A DNA stretch of 64,000 nucleotides from Candidatus Helarchaeota archaeon (GCA_019058315.1 JAHPZH010000002.1:124001-188000); one strand, 5' to 3'; numbered from the stretch's first letter, positions 17,632-27,157 are shown. Notes: generated from the sequence alone by a model not told the origin. Made by a program: numbers and translations.

Positions 17632-18720
17632 TTAAAACCCCGCTTGTTCTAGGGGTGGAAGCCAAGCTTTTTTTACTTCTTTCAAAGACTCATAAATTTG
17701 GATAAAATCTTTGGAAATTGGAAGAATCATTTCAAGATCCGCTTTTTTAATTGAAAAATACCCATTTTCCTTTAAAAGCCTCGTAAGATGAAAATGGTTA
17801 TCATGTACAAAAGCCATCATAACTGGAGATTCCATAGCAGCTATAGCTTCTAATTTATTGAGAAGGGAATATCCAATATCATATATTCTAGACTCTAGGT
17901 CAATAAAGAAGTCTGCAAGAACATATGAACTTAGATAATATTTTAATATTAAAGTATAGGATTTTAAGATAGATCCTCCACCAATCAACTGTCGACCTCT
18001 TTTTATTGCTAAATTTATACTCTTATCCCTTTTAGGTCTATTTACTTTAAACCAATGCCAGTAATTTTTATCGTATACATTGCCACCAATGAAATTTTTA
18101 TTATGCTCATTTATTTTTTTAATAAATTCCAATTGTTCTCCTTTTTGAATTTCAAATTGTATATTTTTCGCTCTTTTTCTTCTTTTTGCTTTTAATTTCA
18201 ATAAATAGAATAATGGGAAAAAGGGGAATAGGGGAAAAATTTCCTTTCTAAATTTCAGAGGATTGATAATTTTCATAAAAAGAGAATAATATATTTTATA
18301 AATATAGCCAAGTCTTTTGTAAAGTTTCCTTGCATGCCCTCCTGGATCTGCCATAAGGACTGAACCATCTGCACCATAATTCTTAGTAAACTCTATTGCA
18401 CGTTCCATTAGATTTCTAGCAATTCCTCTTTTTTCTAAAATTGGACATGTAGCCACATCATCAATTCCTCCAAACAAAAATTCTTGATCCCCAAATCTCA
18501 TTTTATGAAAAGTAACAATAACGCTTCCAACTATTATACCATTCTTTTCTGCAATCATAATTCCTTCAGGAATAAACCTTGGAGGTCTTTTTTTATATTT
18601 CCAATCCCAAAATTCTAATGTCCTAGGTTGACAGAATCTTGTTTTACAAAAAGCACTATGGAATAGTTTATCAATTCCTGATTCATCACCATCTTGGAAA
18701 ATTCGGTATTTAATTGGCAT
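17632..18720 (-). CDS. GNAT-family N-acetyltransferase
   Basis: This 362-residue protein has an N-terminal GNAT domain (1-145). The segment EKRGIARNLMERAIE provides the acetyl-CoA pyrophosphate loop (R/Q-x-x-G-x-A), and YKRLGY the usual end of the fold. A second alpha-beta half (150-362) may be another GNAT-like repeat, as in Eis-type enzymes. A basic stretch, KLKAKRRKRAK, lies near 175. The acceptor is unknown. It follows the FAD oxidoreductase on the same strand by 24 bp, so the two may share a transcript. Confidence 0.72.
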   Translation of the reverse strand: MPIKYRIFQDGDESGIDKLFHSAFCKTRFCQPRTLEFWDWKYKKRPPRFIPEGIMIAEKNGIIVGSVIVTFHKMRFGDQEFLFGGIDDVATCPILEKRGIARNLMERAIEFTKNYGADGSVLMADPGGHARKLYKRLGYIYKIYYSLFMKIINPLKFRKEIFPLFPFFPLFYLLKLKAKRRKRAKNIQFEIQKGEQLEFIKKINEHNKNFIGGNVYDKNYWHWFKVNRPKRDKSINLAIKRGRQLIGGGSILKSYTLILKYYLSSYVLADFFIDLESRIYDIGYSLLNKLEAIAAMESPVMMAFVHDNHFHLTRLLKENGYFSIKKADLEMILPISKDFIQIYESLKEVKKAWLPPLEQAGF

Positions 18721-18744
18721 TTCGTATCAATGAATAAAAAATAG

Positions 18745-20073
18745 TTAAGTTAAAAGCTCTAACTTTGTCCTATCTTCCAAAACGGCTTTTGTGCAAGCTA
18801 ATGCTGATGTATGGGCTATTTCACCTCCAGTGCCTGGAACACCATAAGAATCACCTGCAAAATAAAGCCCCTCAATTTCACTTTTCACTTTAGGGCGTAA
18901 ATTACGATGTTGAGTAATAAATGGTACTGCCCCATCAACAATTCCTGCACTAGTTCTATGCCAAATAATTTTATTAGAAAAATCATGATACATTTCGTTT
19001 AAAATATTCATAAGATTATCTTTTACTTGTTTAATTTTATCTTTATCGGAGATAACATCTAATTCAGTTGGTTGGAAAATTGTATAAATTTGTTCTCCTT
19101 CTGGCACAATACTTTCGTCCAGATTTGATGCAAAGAAAGACATAGTAAAAGGATCTTTTGTTAAGATAGTTCCATCATGATCCGATATTTTTTCTTTAAG
19201 CCCAAAATCCATGAACACACCAACGGTAGGTATAATGTTTTTAGCCATTTTAATAAAATCTGGTGAAAAATTCGATTCAGAAATTAGATCAAATATTGAT
19301 TTAGAAGGTATTGCCAATATAACAGTATTTGCTTCTATAAATTCTCCACCTAGATTTACACCCACAATTGATTTATTATCAATCTTCACACTATCAACCT
19401 TTGATTTCGTTCTTATTTCTCCATGCTCTTTAATAATTGAAGTTAATTTTTCAATTATTGATTTCCAACCTCCACGAGGATAACAAGTTCCTGATGGTGC
19501 TTTTGATCCAGTTTTAATACCATCAACAAATTCTCCTGATGACAACATTTCAGTTTTTGTTGATACACACATTAGATTTGCTACTACGACAAGAAAATCC
19601 TTAATAGGTTCTGATAATTTACCATGTTTATCTTCAAGCTCTTTAATATAATCAGGTACAGATATATCTAAGTAATCATCAACTTTTAATTTTAAAATAT
19701 CCACTAAAACCGGTCCAAATGTCTTCTTCTCTTCATCATTAAAGATATCGGTCGAAGCTAGACCACGCATAGAGAGTGGAAAATCATGAAATGCGCCATC
19801 TTGGAATAATTTAATATCGCCACAATTAATTATATCTAATTTTTCGCCAAGTTGTTTCTTAAATATCTTATACATTGAACTTTTTGTTGAATATCTTATT
19901 AAATGAATCCCAAAGTCGACAATATAACCTTTTTTGTATTCAATTGAATTAGATCTGCCACCTAGCATGGAAGTTTTTTCTAAAAGTAAAATTTTTTGTC
20001 CATTTTTTGCTAAAATCGCTCCAGTGAGTAATCCTGCTATTCCACCACCAACAATTATGGTATCAAACGTCAA
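18745..20073 (-). CDS. FAD-dependent oxidoreductase, phytoene desaturase/amine oxidase type
   Basis: The protein opens with the dinucleotide-binding motif IIVGGGIAGLLTGAILAKNG and LLEKTSMLGGRSNS, the fingerprint of the CrtI/amine-oxidase FAD superfamily. The C-terminus holds FAGDSYGVPGTGGEIAHTSA, the second FAD contact. I choose a TTG start at 20071-20073 because AGAGG lies eight bases before it; an upstream GTG at 20094 has no such support. Length is 442 residues. It may act on an isoprenoid chain or carotenoid, or reduce geranylgeranyl lipids, but the substrate cannot be read. A paralogue occurs at 42379-43731. Confidence 0.78.
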   Translation of the reverse strand: MTFDTIIVGGGIAGLLTGAILAKNGQKILLLEKTSMLGGRSNSIEYKKGYIVDFGIHLIRYSTKSSMYKIFKKQLGEKLDIINCGDIKLFQDGAFHDFPLSMRGLASTDIFNDEEKKTFGPVLVDILKLKVDDYLDISVPDYIKELEDKHGKLSEPIKDFLVVVANLMCVSTKTEMLSSGEFVDGIKTGSKAPSGTCYPRGGWKSIIEKLTSIIKEHGEIRTKSKVDSVKIDNKSIVGVNLGGEFIEANTVILAIPSKSIFDLISESNFSPDFIKMAKNIIPTVGVFMDFGLKEKISDHDGTILTKDPFTMSFFASNLDESIVPEGEQIYTIFQPTELDVISDKDKIKQVKDNLMNILNEMYHDFSNKIIWHRTSAGIVDGAVPFITQHRNLRPKVKSEIEGLYFAGDSYGVPGTGGEIAHTSALACTKAVLEDRTKLELLT

Positions 20074-20266
20074 AAAAATAAACCTCTTTAACACTCTTTT
20101 TAGATAAATATTTGTTCCTCAAATGAAATTATTTTAAATTAGTATTAATTTAATTTTAAATGAAACGATTTTAAATTAATATTGATAGATTTGAAAATAA
20201 GTATCAAAAATATATTCAAAATTTAAATTAAAAATAATTAATATCAAAAGATGGGCGAATTTAAAA

Positions 20267-20914
20267 ATGTCAGATCGATTTTGGGATAAGCAAGGGCGTC
20301 CTTTTGTATTAGAAGGAGAAACCATTCAACATAGTGTTCCCGAAGTGCATATCTCAGGCAGTGCTGCTTCTAAAGGTCTTATGGAAATTGGGGATTTAAA
20401 AATGGGGGATCTATACGTTACAAATACTCGATTAATCTTTATTGGGGAAGTTAGAAAATCAAAGGATCCAAGACAAAAATTTGATGGTTTAAGTATTTTT
20501 TATGATGATATAAGTGAATTAGGGAAAGTTCAAAAAGATAAGTTTTCAGTATTATGTGTTTTCAAAAAAGGCCGTTGGAGATCACAAAAAGCTAGGGTCT
20601 ATTTTAAAAAGTTACCAAAAGATCAAATTGAAAAAGTGACTGATTATATACGAAATGCCTTGCAAGAAATAGAATATGCTGAAACTGGTGAACGACCAGA
20701 ACCAAGAGAAAAAATTGAGAAAAAAAACAAGGAGAAAATTGAAGAAGAGAAAAAAGTTGATCCCGATCTACTAAAAGCTCAAGCAATGTTTAGCGAGATA
20801 AAAGAAGATTCCGTTGAATTAATGTGCCCTGCATGTGGTGGTTATGTATTATACAAACCTGGGATGAAAACTTGCCCAATATGTGGAAAAGAAGTGAATT
20901 TTTTACCAGAATAA
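20267..20914 (+). CDS. PH/GRAM-like domain protein with zinc ribbon
   Basis: This is a 215-residue protein. Residues of about 15-135 carry strands and a final helix in the order of a PH-like fold (GDLYVTNTRLIFIGEV, FDGLSIFYDDISELG, RVYFKKLPKDQIEKVTDYI). TNTRLIFIG is the signature seen in GRAM and bacterial PH domains. A Lys/Glu-rich linker follows, and the C-terminus is a zinc ribbon with C187, C190, C203 and C206. PH-like folds bind lipids or proteins at membranes. A role with the neighbouring GTPases is possible but inferred. The fold assignment rests on pattern only. Confidence 0.6.
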   Translation: MSDRFWDKQGRPFVLEGETIQHSVPEVHISGSAASKGLMEIGDLKMGDLYVTNTRLIFIGEVRKSKDPRQKFDGLSIFYDDISELGKVQKDKFSVLCVFKKGRWRSQKARVYFKKLPKDQIEKVTDYIRNALQEIEYAETGERPEPREKIEKKNKEKIEEEKKVDPDLLKAQAMFSEIKEDSVELMCPACGGYVLYKPGMKTCPICGKEVNFLPE

Positions 20915-20965
20915 TCTAAAAAAAAGAGAAGTCGAATTTCAAACTTAAAAAAATCATTTTTTAAT

Positions 20966-21556
20966 TTATTTTTTAATATAACAAGACAGAATTTTTTTTG
21001 CACATAAAGTAAATGCATTCTTTACATTCTTTCCGTCAATTGCTACCGTTTCTATAAAATCTACATTTCTTAATTTTGCTTTTTTAAATATTTCTTCCGC
21101 ATCTTTTCTAGTTACTCTTTTACCACGAGCAAGATCAATTTTATTGAACATACAGATCATAGGTAAATCTAATAATTTTCTTTTAAGAATTTCAATTAAT
21201 AAATTAATTGCAGCTAGATTATCCTTCCAAGCTTCTTTTGAGGCGTCCCAGACGAAAATTATTCCATCAACACCCCCTAAAATAGCCTTTTGGAGTGACT
21301 CAAAACTTTTTTTTCCGACTACACTCCACACTTGAAAAGAAACATTTGATTTACCAATTTTTGCCATCATTCGATCGAAAAATGACGCATCACGACCAGC
21401 TCTAACTTGAGTTAATTTTCCAGTTTGGATTCCCTTCTCCTTATCATGTATCCATCTAATGGATGTCCCTTTACCTGCTAATTCTGGTCCAAAATATACC
21501 ATTTTAAATACCAATGAACCATCAGGCAATTTTTGGGGCATCTTATTCCAACTCAT
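20966..21556 (-). CDS. Degenerate MglA-like small GTPase
   Basis: This 196-residue relative of 16832-17452 has altered catalytic motifs. The P-loop reads GPELAGKGT (23-31), with Gly after the Lys where Ser/Thr binds magnesium. The switch II region reads WSVVGKKS near 77-84, so both Asp and catalytic Gln of DxxGQ are lost. NKID at 138-141 is intact, so guanine recognition should persist. It may bind nucleotide without hydrolysis, that is, as a pseudo-GTPase. It is convergent with the PH-like protein gene 52 bp away, and divergent from the Hsp90-like gene. Confidence 0.8.
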   Translation of the reverse strand: MSWNKMPQKLPDGSLVFKMVYFGPELAGKGTSIRWIHDKEKGIQTGKLTQVRAGRDASFFDRMMAKIGKSNVSFQVWSVVGKKSFESLQKAILGGVDGIIFVWDASKEAWKDNLAAINLLIEILKRKLLDLPMICMFNKIDLARGKRVTRKDAEEIFKKAKLRNVDFIETVAIDGKNVKNAFTLCAKKILSCYIKK

Positions 21557-21785
21557 AAAGGAATTTCAATCTTAAACTATTTTTTTAGTATAATTTATGT
21601 ACTATTATTTTTAAAAATTTTGAAGTATGCGTTCGATCTCTTTAATGTTAGAAAATTAAATATAAATGTTTATGTATAAAAAGAAAAATCTAAAAGTCAT
21701 AGTTTACTAAATGAAGACATTGATTCGATTGATCATAAATTGTAAATTTTTAGATTATTAAATATGAAAATTAGGTTTGAAAAAA

Positions 21786-23453
21786 ATGGGAAAGTTAAGA
21801 GAAATTACAATCGACCTAGAATCTCTTTCTGAAGAAGTAATTTATAAATATGGCGACTACCATGCAGGCTTCCGAGAATTATTACAAAATGCAAGCGATG
21901 CAATTAAAGATTATGAAGATATAAACAAACATAAGGATAAAAAATTTAGTGGATTTATTTCAGTATCATTATTTCCCCGTCATATTGTTATTAAAGACAA
22001 TGGGATAGGTCTAGCGAGTAAAGAAATAGATGAGTATTTGTTAAGGTTATATGGAACAGATAAAAAAGAAAAAGAAAGAGCAGGTATATTTGGAAGGGGT
22101 TTTTTTGCCATTTTTAAAGAATCTAAGGAAATTTATGTAATAACTCAAAGACCAGGAGAAAAAAAAGTATATTTAAAAGTCTATCCTAAAGATAATTGGT
22201 TTGTTTGTGAAGAATTGGCGTTAAAGGAGATTCCAAATAAATTTCTTGATTATACTTTATTAATTGAGCATGGTCATGGTACCAATTTAGTAGTAATTCC
22301 TAATCAAATTACGTTTAACATAGACGAAATACATAAATATTTAATTCAAACTTGCCAATTTTTTGAAATCCCATTGGTGATAAACGGTCATTCGATAAAT
22401 AAAACTTTTTTAGACGCTGTAAAGGAAGAATTAAATAATAAAGCTATTGTTGATTTTAATGAATTTGATAAAAATGACCCAAATAAGAGAATTAGTGGTT
22501 GTCTTGCGTATCAAACCGCGAATAATATGATTCAAGCATTTGTATATCGAATTAAAGTATTAAATTTAATTTCTCCCGTTGATTCAGTCTGTGGATATAT
22601 AAATTATGATCAATTAAAGGTCGTTCCTAGCCGTGATGCTCTTGTCCAAGATGAAAATTATCATTTTTTTATTAGAGTATTATCAGAACAATGTGATAAA
22701 GTAATGAAGAAGCTTTCTGAGAATCCACAAAAAGATGATTATCAAGCATTATTAAATTATGGTATTTTAAAGAAAGATCCTAGCTATATTTTAAAAGTTC
22801 CACTTTATAATATTGTTGGGGAAAGAGAAAAATATTCAATGAATGATATTTTAAATGCTATTACCACTAAAATGCTATTTCACACAAAAAAAAGAAACTT
22901 GGTAGCAGATAGATTGCGTAAACGAGGATTTATTGTTATAACAGATTTTTCAGAAAAAGAATTTGAGATGTTACAGCTCATTATAGATCAACAACGAAAT
23001 ATCACTCTATTAAGTGTAGAAAGTCCAGTTGCAAGTAAATTTGCAGGTTTAGGGAAACGGTATATTGTTCCAGAAGATGATCTATCTTCGTTAGAAAAAA
23101 AAATATTAAATATGACAAGAGAAATGGTTGATGAATTCTCTGGAGAGAAGGGTAAAATTAAAGTGTTCATTATAAAAGGTGACTTAATAGATGAAGCTGA
23201 ACATATTCCCGGTCAAATTTGGATACAAAGAGAGGGTAAAATATTAAATTTAGCTAAAAAAATTACAAAATATCCGACTTTGGTAAAAATGCTCCTAACT
23301 CCGCTTATAGCTCATGAAATTACACATGAGACTGACAAAGAAATCCATGATGAGACGTTTTACGAAATGCTAGAAACAAATTTAAAGAAAATGCAGGAAA
23401 AAATAATCCAAAAATTCTTGAATTTAGAGAAAAAAGCGTTATTAAAATTATGA
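21786..23453 (+). CDS. Hsp90-type GHKL ATPase with C-terminal HExxH domain
   Basis: I choose ATG 21786 over a TTG nine bases upstream because of AGG spacing; residue numbers below count from the TTG. The N-terminal ATPase has the N-box RELLQNASDA (33-42), G1 box DNGIG (74-78) and lid motif GIFGRGFFA (103-111), all typical of Hsp90/MutL/HtpG. A middle domain follows to about 330. The C-terminal region differs from HtpG. It ends in a helix containing AHEITHE, with HEITH at 513-517, then HDETFYE, which reads like a gluzincin active site with a third ligand downstream. A chaperone-like ATPase fused to a zincin-like domain is unusual. Proteolytic activity is not proven. Confidence 0.72.
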   Translation: MGKLREITIDLESLSEEVIYKYGDYHAGFRELLQNASDAIKDYEDINKHKDKKFSGFISVSLFPRHIVIKDNGIGLASKEIDEYLLRLYGTDKKEKERAGIFGRGFFAIFKESKEIYVITQRPGEKKVYLKVYPKDNWFVCEELALKEIPNKFLDYTLLIEHGHGTNLVVIPNQITFNIDEIHKYLIQTCQFFEIPLVINGHSINKTFLDAVKEELNNKAIVDFNEFDKNDPNKRISGCLAYQTANNMIQAFVYRIKVLNLISPVDSVCGYINYDQLKVVPSRDALVQDENYHFFIRVLSEQCDKVMKKLSENPQKDDYQALLNYGILKKDPSYILKVPLYNIVGEREKYSMNDILNAITTKMLFHTKKRNLVADRLRKRGFIVITDFSEKEFEMLQLIIDQQRNITLLSVESPVASKFAGLGKRYIVPEDDLSSLEKKILNMTREMVDEFSGEKGKIKVFIIKGDLIDEAEHIPGQIWIQREGKILNLAKKITKYPTLVKMLLTPLIAHEITHETDKEIHDETFYEMLETNLKKMQEKIIQKFLNLEKKALLKL

Positions 23454-23457
23454 AATA

Positions 23458-23691
23458 TTAGGTTCCAAAACCAACAAACTTCTTTTCACGTAGTTTCTTA
23501 TGATGTTCGCGTTCTTTTTCTGCATTGACATTACTTAAATGAGAGAATGACTCCTTGGACTTTTCCTCAAGCCCCATCTGTTTAATCTTTTCCCTCTCTT
23601 CTTTAACACGCTGAATCTCCACTTTTTCGTCTTCTTCATTTGTTTCATTTAATTCTTCTTCGCTCAATTGATCAACCCTTAGCTCATTCAA
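23458..23691 (-). CDS. Small charged helical protein
   Basis: This 77-residue protein starts at TTG and is composed largely of Glu and Lys. It is predicted to be a single long helix ending in KKFVGFGT. No cysteines or hydrophobic segments occur. The stop lies four bases from that of the Hsp90-like gene on the other strand. The composition is low in complexity and the start is non-ATG, so expression is uncertain. Confidence 0.4.
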   Translation of the reverse strand: MNELRVDQLSEEELNETNEEDEKVEIQRVKEEREKIKQMGLEEKSKESFSHLSNVNAEKEREHHKKLREKKFVGFGT

Positions 23692-23754
23692 TTATTTGTT
23701 AATAATGTTAGCATTTTATTCCTTTTAAATAAACATCAATGTAAATATAATATC

Positions 23755-25467
23755 TTAAAAAGGAGTAGCTTTTTTAAATTTAATTTGAATATCGCGATAT
23801 AGATTATGCCAATATTTAAGATATTCCCTTGTTTCATCAGAAGATATAGGTATTGGAGATTTTTTTATTAATAAATTCATTTTCTCATTAGAAGAAGATA
23901 ATTTCTTACTAAATTCGTCAGCTCTTGCCCTAAAAGTTTTTAAATTCTTTATTTCCTTGAGATTATTTAGACGCTGAATGAAATGCTTATGAAGTACTTC
24001 AGATGATTGTTGGACCGTGATTTTGAGTGATTTTTTTAATTTTTCAATTTCTTGAGGATTATTAGTAATCCAGTATTTAAATTGATCATTTTCAAGCAAT
24101 TCCCCCTTTAACTGATCCTTATTTATTAATGATACCAGCGTTTTTTTCATTTCCTCTTTATCTACACTAAATATTTCTGATAATATCTTTAAATCGACAG
24201 TAACATATTGTTTTAAAAATTGAATTAGCTTATTTACAGAATCTGGGGATTCTTCTAACCTAATAGTCTTAAAAACGGGAAGAAGTTTAATTTCTTTTAA
24301 ATTTAAATTAACATTATGTTTTTCAAATCTAATTCTATCCATAACTTGAAGTCCCTCTTCAAAAAATTCAGTGGGACTAACCATGAAATTAATAAAATCG
24401 GGATGAGCACTTAATTTAGATGCACCGCTCCATTCGATAATATTTGAATAATCTGGATGAAAACGTTTAACATTAATTTCAATGTTTATTGAGTTTCTTA
24501 AAACGTTAAGTATTCTCTCATCCATTCCTTGAAAACAAGCTCTGCCTCCTAAAATGATAGAAAGATAAAAGTCTCTTCTAATATTCCTATCAAAATTCTC
24601 CAAAATGGAACTTAGAAATTCTGGGAGAGGAAGAATGTCCTTTCCAATGAGGACAGGGTTAAAAAACATTTCTGTGACGGCGTATCGTTCAAGATCTATT
24701 AATACTCTTTTTTCATTAAAGTGAAATTCTCTTTCTAATTTCGAAATGTGGTCAAGATTTCCTTTTGTCAGATTTTCAAATTCATCACGGCTGGATGCTA
24801 CAAGACAATATCTTGAGATTTGTTCTAAAGCATAATCAGATAATACAACTCCATTTCTTGATGAAACTAGCACATCAAGGCTTTCTTTTAAATCTAACAA
24901 CGAGATATCATAGATATTTGCTTGCTGTTCAAGAATAGTTCCTTTCCACACGGGTAAAACTTGGGTAGTTGTATCGAGATAAACAATTAATCCCGTCTCT
25001 CGGTTTGTCGCTAAATAAGTTGAATAAGGTTCACTTAATAGAATTAAACCTGATGGATTAAATGTTTCAAAAATAATTTTTGCTAAGTCTTGGATGAATT
25101 GATTTGGTACAAATAAGGGGTGAGTAACGACATAATACTGCCGTCCCTTAATATCTAATAAATTAAAAATAATATTTGCCAAAAGTTTTGACAATAATTC
25201 TCTATTAATATTATAATCTAAATCAATAGGTCGAATTAATTTTAAATTAAAACGATTATCAATTGCTTCTTTCCCAAAATAAATTTCTTTAGTCAATTTA
25301 ACGTCTTTAAAATAAAGCTGCTTCATTACTTCATCTAAATGGCTCTGTGATGGGATTCCAACTATATTTGGCATAATTAGCCTGGGTTTTTCTTCCCCTG
25401 AAAAACCAACTTTGATATACTCTAAATTAATATCTAAAATGATAACCTTTGACACTAGTTTCACCAT
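23755..25467 (-). CDS. Divergent actin-related protein with winged-helix and coiled-coil extension
   Basis: Residues 6-385 follow actin from end to end. Correspondences include LDINLEYIKVGFSGEEKPRL to the first phosphate loop, FETFNPSGLILLSEP to FETFNTPAMYVAIQA, DRNIRRDFYLSIILGG to DVDIRKDLYGNIVLSGG, and EWSGASKLS to WIGGSILAS. The phosphate-2 loop reads LDTTTQVLPVW, where actin has DSGDGVTHTVP, so nucleotide binding may be weak. Residues of about 412-468 look like a winged helix of the PCI type (LKILSEIFSVDKEEMKKTL). A helical tail runs to 570. It lies outside conventional lokiactin in sequence. The start may instead be GTG 25455, six bases after GGTG. I infer a cytoskeletal or scaffold role. 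Confidence 0.8.
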   Translation of the reverse strand: MVKLVSKVIILDINLEYIKVGFSGEEKPRLIMPNIVGIPSQSHLDEVMKQLYFKDVKLTKEIYFGKEAIDNRFNLKLIRPIDLDYNINRELLSKLLANIIFNLLDIKGRQYYVVTHPLFVPNQFIQDLAKIIFETFNPSGLILLSEPYSTYLATNRETGLIVYLDTTTQVLPVWKGTILEQQANIYDISLLDLKESLDVLVSSRNGVVLSDYALEQISRYCLVASSRDEFENLTKGNLDHISKLEREFHFNEKRVLIDLERYAVTEMFFNPVLIGKDILPLPEFLSSILENFDRNIRRDFYLSIILGGRACFQGMDERILNVLRNSINIEINVKRFHPDYSNIIEWSGASKLSAHPDFINFMVSPTEFFEEGLQVMDRIRFEKHNVNLNLKEIKLLPVFKTIRLEESPDSVNKLIQFLKQYVTVDLKILSEIFSVDKEEMKKTLVSLINKDQLKGELLENDQFKYWITNNPQEIEKLKKSLKITVQQSSEVLHKHFIQRLNNLKEIKNLKTFRARADEFSKKLSSSNEKMNLLIKKSPIPISSDETREYLKYWHNLYRDIQIKFKKATPF

Positions 25468-25594
25468 AATTATGAAATCAAATCATTAATGAGTATTTTT
25501 ATCTTTTTATATTGTCCTTGTTTATGTACAACTCCTTTAATTATTCTGATTTCGATTGAATTTAAAAAAAATTTGAAAAAAAATAAAAAAAAAT

Positions 25595-26740
25595 TTAGCG
25601 TTTTAGAATATGCACACAAGAAACGGAACCAGTTGCTCCTCTACCAAGCCCGATATTATGTTGTAATCCTACATCTACGTCTGAAATTTGAACTTTACCC
25701 GCAGTCCCTCGTAATTGTTCGTAAATTTCAGCTATTTGAGCAACTCCTGAAGCGCCAATTGGATGTCCTTTAGCAATCAACCCTCCGCTTGGATTCATAG
25801 GTAAGGATCCACTTAATTCAACTATACCTTCTTCTAAAAGTAAATGACCTTCACCTTTCTTTGCAAAACCAAGATCTTCGTAGTCTAATATCTCGGTTAT
25901 AGTAAAACAATCATGGATTTCTGCTACTTTAATGTCTTTGGGTTCTAAACCTGCCATTTTATAAGCTTGTTTTCCGGCAATTACACTTGCAGGAAAGCCC
26001 GACAAATTTTCATCATTATGACGCATCCAACTATCGACGCTCAAACCCGAACCTGCTACGTAAACAGGTGTGTCAGTATATTTTTTTGCTTTTTCTGCAC
26101 TAGTAATTAGGACACAACATGCACCATCGGTTACTGGACAGCAATCATACAATCCTAAAGGCCAAGATACGATTGGGGCTTTTAAAACTTTATCGATTGT
26201 TGTTTCAAATCTGTAATGTGCATATGGATAGAGAGAACCATTATGATGGTTTTTTACACTAACCATTGCTAAATGCTCTCGTGTTGAACCATAAAGATGC
26301 ATGTGCCTTGTACCTCGTAAGGCGAAAAATGCTGGCATAGTTCGAGCTCTTGCTCTCCAAATATCTGCCATAGCGGCTATTGCAATAAGTCCACCTGATG
26401 CATCTCTCATTTTTTCAACTCCGCATACCAATGCGACATCAATTACACCCGATGCAACTGCAAAACAAGCATTTCTAAAAGCATCGCTTCCAGTAGCGCA
26501 TCCATTTTCATTTCGAGATATTCCTATGTCCCATAAGGAGGTGGGCATACTCAAGGCGGCTCCCGACATTCCTCTTGCAGATCCTAACCATCCTGCTTCA
26601 ATTTCTTTTGGGTCAATTCCATTATCGACAGATTTCAAACAATTCAAATACGCTTCTTCAATCATATCATCAAAACTTTTTTCAAATAGTTCGCCAAATT
26701 TAATCATTCCAGCACCAATAACAGCTACTTTTCCTTTCAT
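25595..26740 (-). CDS. Thiolase-family protein, archaeal HMG-CoA-complex type
   Basis: This 381-residue thiolase has nucleophile Cys81 in NGCATGSDAF, His276 in EIHDCFT, His326 in AKGHPIGASG and Cys375 near the C-terminus. All catalytic positions are therefore present. Archaeal enzymes of this SCP2-like group condense two acetyl-CoA and channel acetoacetyl-CoA to HMG-CoA synthase within a complex held by a DUF35 protein. Those two partners follow upstream in the same operon, four and about 20 bp apart. The mevalonate pathway for isoprenoid lipids is the likely context, although the third component is catalytically odd. Confidence 0.85.
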   Translation of the reverse strand: MKGKVAVIGAGMIKFGELFEKSFDDMIEEAYLNCLKSVDNGIDPKEIEAGWLGSARGMSGAALSMPTSLWDIGISRNENGCATGSDAFRNACFAVASGVIDVALVCGVEKMRDASGGLIAIAAMADIWRARARTMPAFFALRGTRHMHLYGSTREHLAMVSVKNHHNGSLYPYAHYRFETTIDKVLKAPIVSWPLGLYDCCPVTDGACCVLITSAEKAKKYTDTPVYVAGSGLSVDSWMRHNDENLSGFPASVIAGKQAYKMAGLEPKDIKVAEIHDCFTITEILDYEDLGFAKKGEGHLLLEEGIVELSGSLPMNPSGGLIAKGHPIGASGVAQIAEIYEQLRGTAGKVQISDVDVGLQHNIGLGRGATGSVSCVHILKR

Positions 26741-26744
26741 TTTA

Positions 26745-27137
26745 TCACTCCCTTATTGGTTTAAATTTAATAGAATGAATTCCAAGACCTCTATCATAAT
26801 ATATTTCACGAAAATCTACCTCTACTCGAAGCCCTACTTTCATTTCTTCCGGTTTTGTTTCAGTAAGCATACCATACACTCTGCCTCCTGGTGGGTCTAA
26901 ATCAACTATTGCTAAAGGAAGCGGAGTTTCAAATGCTGCAGGTAAATAATGTTGAATTATGTAAGTCATTACGGAACCAGTTTTCGCTAATTTAACAGTT
27001 TCCCATTGGTCTACTGTTCCACATTTTACACAAATTTTGTGGTATTCTGGATAAGAAACATATCCACATGATTTACACTTTTTGCCTTCTAGTTTCAGAT
27101 TTATGTTGGTTTCACGCCAAAGAGGAGGTGTACTCAT
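26745..27137 (-). CDS. DUF35 OB-fold acyl-CoA-binding protein with zinc ribbon
   Basis: This 130-residue protein has a rubredoxin-like zinc ribbon at C21, C24, C35 and C38, followed by an OB-fold with PLAIVDLDPPGGRVYG and the family's aromatic positions. In archaea it bridges thiolase and HMG-CoA synthase and holds the pantetheine arm. It lies between those two genes with gaps of four and 20 bp. That is exactly the known gene order, which makes the call secure. Confidence 0.85.
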   Translation of the reverse strand: MSTPPLWRETNINLKLEGKKCKSCGYVSYPEYHKICVKCGTVDQWETVKLAKTGSVMTYIIQHYLPAAFETPLPLAIVDLDPPGGRVYGMLTETKPEEMKVGLRVEVDFREIYYDRGLGIHSIKFKPIRE

Positions 27138-27157
27138 TTACATCATATCTCCTATTA

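Noticed and set aside
26301..26900. 199-codon frame on the + strand within the thiolase gene
   Set aside because: It is the antisense of a clear thiolase with conserved catalytic motifs; its composition is that of a shadow frame.
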